From Cyanoderma ruficeps (taxonomy: Eukaryota > Chordata > Aves > Passeriformes > Timaliidae), in contig VZDJ01000056.1 of the NCBI GenBank assembly GCA_008694505.1, positions 4,095,205 through 4,159,204 on the forward strand: a stretch of 64,000 nt of DNA, read 5' to 3'. A program made the translations under genes and the position numbers. The first letter of the stretch is position 1. Each line of letters opens with the position of its first letter. The notes below the pieces were generated by a model. The model was not told the origin of the DNA, did not search any database, and was given only the letters and a program-made list of their open reading frames with translations. Positions 13,901 through 25,900 of this stretch are shown here, piece after piece.

Positions 13901-16900
13901 CCTACAGTTTCTTCTTTTGGTAGCATCCCTATATTTACAAAATCACTTTTGCTACTGCCAACGAATCTTCAGCACTGGTTATTAGACCATTCAGTGAAAA
14001 AGGGACACTAAAGGACCTTATTTATAAGGTAATGTCTTCCCCACACCCCCCAACTGAAATGACAGAACATATACTGGAATGACCATACATGTTTTTTTTA
14101 AAAAATCTTTGCTATTAACTGCTAACCAAGCAGACAAATAGTGACTTCTCAGCATGATACTTGACACATGTGTTTCTTTTAAAGGCAAAGCCAAAAGACC
14201 CGTTCCTGAAGAAGTACTGCAATCCTAAAAAAATTCAAGGTCTTGAACTTCAGCAAATAAAAACATATGGAAGGCAAATATTAGAGGTACTTTGTTTTTC
14301 TTTATTTACCAGATTTTTTAATTTATTTTTTTGGAGACCAGCTGGTCTAGCTACAGAAAGTGGACAAACTTCTGAATACACAGGCTTTGTATCAGCAGCA
14401 GACTTTAAAGGTAAATGTAAATTGAAATACACTGCCGAGTTGAATTTAGATATATTTGTGTGACACCATTTATGACCACCCCAGAAAAATGCAGTTGGTA
14501 TGTGTGGAGCTTAAATGGGAGAAAGGTGATAACACAGTCTGTTCCTTGTGTACATAGGGGAAGAAGTAACTCATAGCCTGCAGAACATGTGCCATAAATT
14601 CATGGTTGTTAGTATATTTTAATTTTTTTTTATTCAAACTATCATATTCAGTAGAATTTTAAATTTTAGTTTCCAGATCTCTTTGGGAGGTGTCCATAAA
14701 CCTGCTTTGAGGATCAGCATCAAATATTTGTTTTGTGAGAAGTGCTCCCAGTTAAATGGGAATAGTCAGACAAAGAGGACGTAGATAGAAGATCAAGTTG
14801 AGTGAGCATTCCAAATCAGGGCCACTTTTATTTTGTGCCTGCTTTAGTATTGGAATATTTAAGTTGATCTCATGATCCTGAGATCATCACAGCATCTTGT
14901 GATAGTGCTTCTCTATTGGATTTTTTTCAGGTATTAAAATTCCTCCATGAGAAAGGATTTCCTTATGGCCATCTTCACGCTGCCAATGTAATGTTGGATG
15001 GGGATACCTGCAAGTTACTGGATCTAGAAAATTCCTTGTTGGGTCTTCCATCATTTTATCGATCATACTTTGCACAGTTTCGGAAAATTAACGTAAGGTT
15101 CAGACAGGGAATTCATCTGACTTATGCAAATCTTTATTCTCAACCTTTGTTTGTGAAGAACTGACTAGAATGAAAAAACCTCTTTCAAGCCCCTATTTTT
15201 CTAATCTGACCTTTGCTCCATCAAATTGCTATTCTGCTCCTCCAAATCACTGTCTGGCTGCACAGCAGTTTTGTTTCAGTGCACTGGAGTGAGGCTGAGG
15301 CCAAAAGTAAGCAGGTAGAAGGGGGATGCAGGTGAGTCTTTTTATGACAACAGTGCCAGCACAAATAGAGTTAAAGTGCAGTTGTTTTAAGACCTCTTTC
15401 AACCCTGGTCTGTATTTCATAGGAATGTGCATATTGTCTACTACAGTTTCACTTGTATGTCTGTACAGTGAGCACAGCTATTTACTTGTGCTTAGCTGGG
15501 AGCAGTAATCAGCCCTGTCTTTGGTGGAGACTGTGAAAATGGATCAGATGCTTGCAGATCTCTAGATATTCAAAGGTTATTTTTATTTGTTTGAGGGGCG
15601 TCTGTATGACTGCAGGCTTGCAAAGCAAAATATTTATCTTACTGCAAAAATATGAAAACAAATTTGCACTGTTGCAGCAACATCATTCCCTGCCTTTAGG
15701 CTCTTATTGTAATAAATTCTGTGCAGCATCAAGAGAGAGCTGCTTGCTGGCCTTGCTAAACAAGTTCGACTGTGTTGTCAAAGAAACGATCACAAGTTCA
15801 TGGTTAGTCCAAATCTGTTAGTGCCATCAAAACCTCCTACAGTAAGAGGAGCCTCTTCTGTTTAAACATGATTCAGAAATCTTGCAAATATGCTGTCTGG
15901 GAGCTCAGCGTGTGTGTTCAGCTTGCACAAACCTAAGGAGGAGCAAAAGACACTATCCTAGGTTTGTTTGGTATGCATTTTTTCCCTGTCTTTTGTGTAC
16001 TTCCCTGTAAAGTGACAGCTGGTTATTTTATGAATCTCATTCTTTGCTGTTTGACTTAGCTGGGAAAGTGTGCTTGGTCAGGACTCCTGTTGGTGTGTAG
16101 GACTACACACCTCTAAACTGCTTTGTGAAGAGTTTACTACTTTACACATTTTTACAGAACTAGACTACACTGCTCTCTCATTTCTACCATCTTGTACAGA
16201 AAGACAACATAGGCTGCTTTAGCTTGTAGAATGAAGATTTCATCTGAGCTACAGTTATGCAGGGAAATGGTTGTGGTTAGGAAGTGCCTTAATGGTTCCT
16301 CTTTTCTGTCTTCACATGCGAGATCACTAGGTTAACCAGTTGTGAAAAACTAACAAGTTGTGGTTTTATTATTTTGTTCCTCCACAGACTTTAGAGGGTG
16401 TTGATGTTCATTGCTTTGGACACTTACTGTATGAAATGACCTATGGAAGACCTCCAGACACGATTCCAGTGGAGAGCTTCCCTCCTGCTCCATCAGTGTT
16501 TGTTGGTTAGTATGCAGTGCAGAACATCTCAGTCACAGCAGCCTGGGTACACTCTTAGCTTTTACCTTAGCTGAAGTGCTGTGAAATAGCAGCCTGAGAT
16601 CTTTGCACCCTGTGACCTGAAAGAATTAGTAATTTGGTCAAATGGAAAATGTGTTCTTTGTGAAATATATGTAGTGTATGAAAAAAACTTCTTTAGCTGA
16701 GTGATAAAGCAGTGTTTAGCAAGTAATGAGATGCCTGGATTCCCTTTCCTCATGTTTAACATTCTTGAAAAGCTTCTATGTGTAATAGTAACGCTATAAT
16801 AAAAACCACATGCCATAGAGTTTCATCACTGCTTGGTTGATACAATACTTAGGGGAGCATCTCACAACAGTGCCAGACGTTCATTCTAAATTGTTTACCA

Positions 16901-19900
16901 TTCTGCTGTGCAAAAATTGTGTTCATTCTTATTCTTTCTTTGGTAGTGTCAGTGTTGGAGTCCATTCTGACTTGTGAAGCTCTGAAGAATGGGATGCCAA
17001 CTGTCTCACGGCTCTTACAGATGCCGTAAGTCCTGTTCTACTCGTTTTATATTCATAGCAATGTTTTTAATTATTTTAGGAGGAAGAAACTTTCTGCTCT
17101 TGTTCCTTTTTAGAAAGGTTTGCTCCTTGTTCTGAGGGATGTGTCCCAGGTGAAGCTTGATGGGCTTTATAGAGCCCATCCTGTGTTAATATGTGTGTTT
17201 AACATTTCTTTGTCTCTTGGTGTGTTGGAGCTGTTACGTATGCACTTTATTTAGCATGGTTTGAATTAATGCAGCCATTAAAGTAATGCAAGCTTGATTG
17301 AGATCGTGTGCAGATTGATTTAAAGGATTTAGAATAAGGAGTCATTTTGCATGTCCCCTTCAGACCTACTTCAGCGGATTTTGCTATCAGTTAGGACTGG
17401 TGAAATACATCTCTTGCTTTGCTCAGCAGTGACATTTAGGCCTGCTCTGGGTATGAAATGTGGTATGGAGGTTCTGTCTGGCTTCTTGCAGGGCTGGCTT
17501 AGGGATTATCTGAAACATAGAACAAATTTCCTTACAGGATGCCTTCCAAGGCTGCAGTGAAGGGGTGAGGGCAGGCATGGGGGCAAGGCCAGGCTGCAGA
17601 AAGGGAGCCCTGTCAGTGTGCCACTGGGTGGGGACCACATCTGTCTGCAGTGCCACCCTGCCTGCAGTTAGGGCACAGCATTCCAGGGAAATTACTGTCC
17701 CCGTGCTGTGACATGTCACCAGCACACTGAGCATGGAACCACAGTTCTGCTGGGAGGTTCTTTTATTCTTTTTTAATGTGAGATGTTGTAGTTGGGGCCT
17801 ACTAAATGGCAGATTGTCCATACCTAAATCCGGGTCTGATCTCACAGCAGAGATTGCAGTGCATATAGAGCCTGCTCTGAGCTTCAAATTTCCTGGTTGG
17901 GAAGAGTCACTGCAGCCTTCAATTCCTCCTTCTCCTCCCTTCCTCTGCTTTTTAAGGTGGGAGGTAAGAGAGAACAATGTAAGCAGGGGAGAAATACTAC
18001 AGGAAAACTCTGTGAATACAGAAATATCCAGGTGTTTAAAGATGTTAAATAAACAATCTATGCCCAGCTGCATTTCATATGTAAGATATTATACTACATG
18101 CCCTTCATACCAATACACTTTACAAAAGCGTTCTACATAGATATGCAATGCAATTAATGTAATTTAAAGCTATTAATTTAATTTAAATATCTATTTATTA
18201 TAATAGGACCATAAGAACATGTAATCTCAAAGGGTCAGAAAGTCCTGTAAACAAGGATGAACTTTCATGGATTTTTGGAAGTATTTTAAAGTTTGCCTTA
18301 TTTCTGAATTTTTCATTCTCCTTAATTAACTTGATTCTAGATGTAAATTTGTTTTGTCCAGTATAAACCTGTGATAATTTTCCATAGTGAACAGCAATTC
18401 AGAAATATTTACTTTGGAGCTGGGATTCACGTCTCTCTGTGACAGTTTTCTAGTATGTTCTCCAGGACAAAGTAACTTGAAATGGACTAACCAGTTTATT
18501 TTCAGACTACCATTGCCCTCTAGTGTCTTTGTTTTGGATGGAAAAGGATTAGTCATTTATGGTGTTTCTGCTGATACCATAGAGGGGAGAGGAAAAATAT
18601 TACAATATTTGCTTTAGTTGCCTTTTGTAGAGGACAGGCAAGAATGCAGATATTTTCAAATGTTAAGTTTACTTGATCTTTCACACGTTCTTGTTAATTC
18701 TAAGGCAAAAGTCATGCTAAGAGAAGTTTTTTAACAAGAGCAGTGTATTTGTTTAGGTGAAATTCAAAATAAAGTCTCTTTTTTTTTTCTTTNTTTTAAT
18801 AAAGAATCCATATACTTTTAAGGAAAATGTATTTTTTTGGGGGGGGAGCCCTTCTCTGCATTTGATAACTGTACCTGTTCTATCCACTTCGAAAATATCT
18901 CACACAAACAGTTTTCTCAGCCAAAAGTAGTGGCTACAGTCTGAGGGTTGGGTGCTGCTAATTTTACAGCAGAAGTTAGAAAATAAAAAGCAGTACATAG
19001 AAACCTTTGGCCAAGGGTTGAGGACAGAGCAGCAAAAGGAGAAAGAGGGGTTGAAGTGAACAGTACCAACAGTATTCTTGTTCTGCTTTTGCCTGTCTCT
19101 TGGGAATAATATTCTTCTGTTTTCTTTTTTTATATCAACTCACAGATTATTCAGTGATGTCCTGCTAACAAACTCTGAGAAACCACAGTTTAAGGTAGAG
19201 TTGAGCACTGATTTGCTGATGTTTGTGGAAGTCTCAGGATGTGGGTAGCTACATATTAATTGACACAGGGGGTCTTGGAGAGCTGGCTTTATTTACCTCT
19301 ATTGCCATCAGTGTTTGGATTCCTTTGCCATGCTGCCCCTGAGAACGTTGTGCCACCCCTTAGAGGGAAGCACAGTGTGACCCAGGGGTGTTCAAGAGCA
19401 GCTGCTGAACTGGAGCCCATTTGTGTAACTGATGGTGCTGCTGTGTCTGAGCAGAGGCTCTGAGCCGTGCAGGTCCCTTGCAGAGAGAGGAAACACATTG
19501 CAAAAACCTGTGGAAGCCAATTTTGCTGTGTGAGACCATCAGCACCTTGCTGCCAGCTCCAGCACTGGGGCCTTTCAGAGGCCACATCTGGTCCCACTGG
19601 GGAGCTGCCCCAGGGCGCTTCTCCTGGAGGATATGTGCCCTGTGTCTTGTGATGTCAGCCTCATAGAAATTTGGGGATGTGACTGGAGTCTCGAAGTAGT
19701 TATCTGTCCCTGCCCTTCCAGGGTTTGGTGGTTTTTTGTCTCTGCTGATCTGTAACTAGATTTGGGGTAGAAAAACATGCATTTGGAATCTTCTTTTCTG
19801 CTTCACTAAAGGAATAGTCTCGCATCTTGGGGCTTTAGATGAGAAATGTGATCAGATGAATGGTGAGTTTTGATTAGTGAAGTTGTGTTTTCCATTATCA

Positions 19901-22900
19901 CATTTTGTGCTATGATTTTTTCCCCATTCTGTATTAGATTCCTACTAAGCTAAAAGAGGCATTGAAAATCTCCAAGGAATGCATAGAAAAGCGATTAACA
20001 GAAGAACAGAAATTGGTAATGTTTGCATTTTTTTGTTTCCCACAGACATTTCATTTCCTCTTACCACTTTTACATGCAGAAAGTGAGTTTTTACTCAGAA
20101 GTGATTTTGTGTAATAAAGCCTTTCACCAACAGATTTGCTTTCCCAAAAATGCAATATGAGGAGTTGTATAACAGGTGTTGACTGTATGGCATCTCACTA
20201 TTTTAAGAGGTGCAGTTTCACAGATTGTGGCTCCCAAGTTAAGAGGATCATTTTAACTTCAGTACAAGTCTCTATCCTCTACCAGAAACAATAAAAGAAA
20301 AATTATAAACAAGAAAGGAAATCCAAACATGCAAAGTGACTAGAGTGTGTTTTCTTGTACCCCAAATGTTGTTTTCAAACATTTAAGATCTTAATATGGT
20401 CTTTTTCTATTTTTTCCTCAATTTTGAAGATTCACCAGCACAGAAGGCTGACAAGAGCTCAATCTCATCATGGCTCTGAAGAAGAAAAAAAGAAAAGGAA
20501 GATCTTGGCACGAAAAGTAAGCAATCATTAAATAGGTTTCTCCCACAGAAAAAGATGTGTTTCATTTTGTAATGTTTACCATGCACAGGTTTAGCCATAA
20601 GTACATGACTCTACTCTTTACTGTGTTTTTCTGCACTACTTCTTGGTTGTTTTCACTTCTTTGGCTAAGGAATAGATTTACTAAAACGTTTAAGTTACAA
20701 TGGTAGCTGACTTGCATATTGGTGCAACCTGTTTGAGGCTGCTGTGTGAAACCAGTCTTAGCTCACAGCTCATTCCCAGATGAGCTGCTCTGCTCTGTCC
20801 CGCTCCCTGGGGCAGTGTTAGAGCCTCTTTCACTCTGCTCCTGCAGCCCTGTCTGCAGTGGTCTTCTTTTCTGGGAAGGGGTGTGTGTGGCAGTTTTCTT
20901 CCTTTCCCTTGTGGTCAGAGGCACTGGAGTTCCCTGGTGCCTGGCTGGAGATAGTGGAGCACAGAACAGCCCTGCTGCTCTTGTAACCACGTCAGCTGGG
21001 TATGGGGAGAGGGGTGTTGAGCATTGAAAAGCATTGTGTGATACAGTGGATGGCTGTTACTAATCTGTGTGTCAGTTCAATCCTTATCACAGAAAGTGAT
21101 TATTCATTCCCATCTTCTGTTTCCTCTCCTTCCTTTTAAAGAAGTCAAAACGCTCTGCCAATGAAAGTGGGGAAGAACACTCAGCCAAATACAGCAACTC
21201 AAATAACTCAGGTAACTACAGAGAGAGGAATTTGCTTCTACACAGCTGTGTCAGTTCTGTTGTTGTTACTGTCATTTTCTGAATGACATGTCTGAATGAC
21301 ATTTTTCATGTCTGAAAAGATTTAGGATTACCAACACTTTACCCTTTACTACCAAAGTCTGGTACCACTGTTTGGGGTATTTAATAATAAATAAATTGAG
21401 GGCTTTAAAATATTGCTGATGTTCAGCTACCTAATTTAAAGTAATGTCTCCTCTCTTCTGTGCCCCATTCCTCAAAAAAAAATTATCAGTTTCTTCATTC
21501 TGATTGATATTTGAGTTGAATAACAACAACATTCATTACTTGGACCATTAAAGAATGAGTCTTCAGGGAGAGTCTCTGGTGATCTGTATTACATAGTAAG
21601 GTGTTAAGATGAATGAGAAAATTATGTGTTAAATTGCTTCTTCAGGGCCAAATTTTTAAACAACAGAACCTTTGACAAGTTTTAATTTAGTTAAAAGGCA
21701 TGGTTGGTACTATGGAACAGATTACCAGAGTTGATTTGCTTGGCTGAAATGTGTCCAAAAGCAGCTTGTTGTGGAGTACAGCAACTGACTGAAAATCATC
21801 TCTTAGGAGAGATGGGGTGCCACTCATGCATTGGCACAGCTCATAAGGACAACAGGATTTGTATGCTGAAATCCAACAGCCTAAGCAACAGAAATGTTTC
21901 CCACTGAGAAATATTGAGTGCATTTCCTATGTGTTTGGGGCTTCTCTCATACTCTGTACTGTAAAGCCACTGTTGCTATGAATGGGAATCTTTCCCAAGA
22001 TGTGGAAGCAGGATTGGATTTTCAGTCAATAAAGTTGGCCTGCTTCCAGCAGTCTGTCTTGTCTGTGTTGAGCTGCCATGTCACAGCTGTAGTTACTTGA
22101 CTGTTGTTTTATTTAGCAGGCTCTGGGGCGAGTTCCCCTTTAACATCTCCATCATCTCCCACTCCGCCCTCCACAGCAGGTACGTTCAAGAATCGTTACA
22201 GTGTTTCTCTTTTTTATGTTGTTTTTTTTTATTCCCCTCTGCCCTTCAGTGGTGGTGTTATTCCCAAGGATGATTAAGGGATGATGGTTTTCAAGGATGG
22301 AGCACCGAGATGACAGTTATCCTGTGACAGCCTGAGTGTGGGCATGTGCACTTTTGAGGGTCATAGAGAATGTTTTATAACTATAACCTTTCTTGAGATG
22401 TACATGATATGATTTACCCAGGGTGTACGTGCTTGCTTCAAGGTCTGTATTATCCAGGCCTACAAACATTGCTACTTTCCAGGCATTTTCTGGATCTCAT
22501 GTTGCAGTATGCATTTGTTATGGTGTTAATGGTCTGTTGACTCTGAAATATTGCTTGTTCATCCCTTGTTTCTTTGTTCTTTCTATTCCTCTACTGCTGT
22601 GATGTATTTTCAGGAATTTTGGGTGTGACAAATGCGGTGGCTCGAGCTTCATAAATCTCCCCAGTTCTGCTACAGCCCATTGATAACCCAGTAGAGTTGG
22701 TAGAAACAAGTCTAGAAACAAGATTGATTTGGGTTAAAAATAATATCTCTGTTATTTTTGACCAGTTCTGTTTTTCAGTTTGCTAGATGGCTGTGCAGAG
22801 AGTTTTGCTAATGTTTAAGACAGGGGTGAGAAGTGATGAAGAATCTACTTGAGTGGACAATAGAAATGCTCTGAAAGTTTAATTACAAATCTGAATATTG

Positions 22901-25900
22901 AGCAGTAGTCAATGTGCTTCAGTCTGAAAGACTGGAAGAGGAGCACTGGCAAATATTAATAACAAAAGATGTTGACAGAATACATTTCTAGAGGAGAAGC
23001 AGCCCATGGCATTGCCATTTTTTATCATGACTCTTGCCATAGCATTTCTAGTTCCAGCAACTTTCTGCACAGCACAACTCATTAACCAAAGCAATGCAAT
23101 CAAATTTGTCTTTGCTGTGAATAGTCTTTCAAAGGACACTGCAGTCTGTATTATGTATTCAAATCTGTCATGCTGAAATTCAAATTAGTCATTTCTCCTT
23201 CAGGTTGAGGGCATGAGAAGTGTGTATTGTAGGAACTAACTTCTCCCAGTTAGCCTAAGCAAGATAATGACTGTTACTGTGCTGCACAGTAACAGTGCTG
23301 TTCTCTGGATACACTGACTGTGATCTGGAGAATTTGTTGCCAGTTCATGGGCTTTAATAAGGAAGTAGCTGAAATGTGCCTCCAAAATGGACAGATGTTT
23401 AGAAAACATTTTTTTTTTCTCAATGAAACTACTGTTATGTTCTGACTTGGACTTGTTGGAACATGGTTGAAAGTTTTTTCAAGTTTGAAGCATGGGGTGC
23501 AGGTTTATGTGCAGATGTGGATCAAAATAGCTCAGGTTTGTGCTCAAAACTTGTTTCAGTTCAAACCATATTGTCACAGTGTGTTTGTTGGTCATCTTGT
23601 GCCAGTGTGTTCCTGATGACTTGTGGGGATCAGCCCTGTCTGGCATGGTGCTTGTGGCCCTACCTGTCCTCACACTGGGAAGTGCCTTAGTGAGCCGGTG
23701 GCTTGGATGCTGTTTATGAGGTGTAAAGCCAAGTGTCACATTTTCAGGAATGCTTTTGTGAGTAGAATTCATAGAAGAAATTTCACATGCTAATTCTGAG
23801 AGAATAGTCAGATTTTATTTCCACCAGCAGTGTTGTAGTTTTAGCTGTTCTAAGCTGGTGTCTTGAGGAAAGACACACTGGTCCCATGGTAGGACTTTAT
23901 TTGTGACAAATGATGCATCTGTAGCTTGCATTTCTCTCATCTGATTTCCTTGTGCTTACTAAGGATATTTACCTCTATACCAAAATTTCTCATTGGTGTC
24001 AGTGTGGTGAGACGATTCTCAAAAAGGCATTGAGGCTTTCAGTCTGTCTGTCTGGTTTGGTGTGATTGTTAGAACTGGGGCATCTCAAAGCATCCTGCTG
24101 ATACAATACCACAGCAAAGCTAAGGCTGAGGAGGAAAAGTGCTCTCAAGAGAAGCTTTTCCTCTATCCTGGCCTGTAACTAGTCATACAGAGAGTGTGGG
24201 TGTGTGAAGGGATACTGACCAAAGGGGAAGCGGCTCCAGGCTGACGTGCCCTGGGGAAGGAAACGTCATTCAGGAGGTTTCTCAGGAGAGGCTTTGTCAC
24301 TGAACGAAGGCCTTGTGAGGCTTGGCTTGCAGCAGAGTGCTTGGGAGAGTGGATGGAAAACAGACTAAGGAATAAAACAATGGTTGGCTTCCACTGTCTC
24401 ATGGCAGCTGCAGCTGTGGGACTGAGAGCATGGCCTGCTCTGAGGGGAAAGGTGCCTTCTGGAGGTGTTGGCTCTCATGGGCTGTTCTCATTGGTGAGAA
24501 CGTTTTGGGCTGGTGGTGTTGCAGGTGCTTGGCTATGTAATATTTGAAATACATTGTTATATCATGCAAGTGACTCTAATGTAGCATCCTGTGTTTCTGA
24601 CATTCTTCCGGTTTGGTTCTTTTTTCCCTCCACAATTCTTTGTTCTGCTGTGAAAATCTTTTCATTTCTTTGTGGCTGTGAGCAGTGGCTAGGATCAGAA
24701 GGCATGCAGAACAATCTGGTATGGGTTATTTAAAATTTCACTGAATATTTTCTAAATCAAATAAGCCTGTAAGATACAGCAAGATCTCTTTCAACAGAGA
24801 AAAATTTGGAGGATGTCACTTTTGCTTCTCTGGACTTCCCTGCAGGAGTAGGGGAAGAATTGTACTTAACCATGTTTTTGTGTGCCAGTTGTTCTGAATC
24901 CTTCATTATGACATACGTTTCATTGGCACCCATATGGTGCATCTTTCCTGCCCCTCACCTTCCTGTAAAACAGTTGGAATGCTTTAGGAAGTGCTTTTCC
25001 TAAGTGTCTCTGACCCATAAGTGTGAATACAGGTGTTAATACAGCAGGTAGTGTTTCTTGAACTGAATGGATTTCGTCTTCCGTGGCTAATCTTCCTGCA
25101 GATTTCTTGCTAAATCTCTCTAAGTGCACTTTAATCCTGTAAAGCTTGAATTATGCCATGTGCAACTGAAAGCATGTGTGTTGTATTTGTTGATCAAGTA
25201 TAATAATGCTTAGAGCATGGAAAATTGTGGTTCATTTTTCAGAATTGAATGAAACATTACAAATGTAATATGAAATAGTCAATCTGCTGTCCTCATATTT
25301 GTCAGTGAATAAGAATGTATTGACTTCTGCACTAACTTTTCAGCTAACAGTGTCTGTTTTTCTTACTTTGACACGAGAACTGGATGATTAACTTGTGTCC
25401 TCTCTCTTTCTCTGCTGTCTTCAATAGAGCATGCATCATTTTGAACGTGAATTTTCGGAAAAGTAAGCTAATGCTGATTTATCTCTTTAAAGATGCTCTG
25501 TTTCTGAATGGGGAAGTTGGATGCAAATCTTGAAGTTGCTTAGTATTGGGAGGGAATAGAAGAAAAAAAATCTGAATGTTCTTACAGATTATTTTAATGA
25601 AATACAGCATCTTTAAAAACTGTCACTAAAATTATTTTCTTTGTTCACATCCCATTCTCAGCCAAGTTTTTAATGCTGTTTGCACAATTGCTGTCACTTT
25701 AAATTCATAATTAAGTTTTTGTTTCAATTCAGGCATCAAGTTTACAGCATCTGATTTACTTCCTATTCCTTTTAACACACTCTTTTAACAAAAATGTCCC
25801 TGTAAAAACCCTTGGTAAGTTCTTGTTTGAGTGTTTTATTCTTACAACTGCATGAATGGATAAAATGTGTGTTTGGAGACAATGTCCTTCACTATATGTA

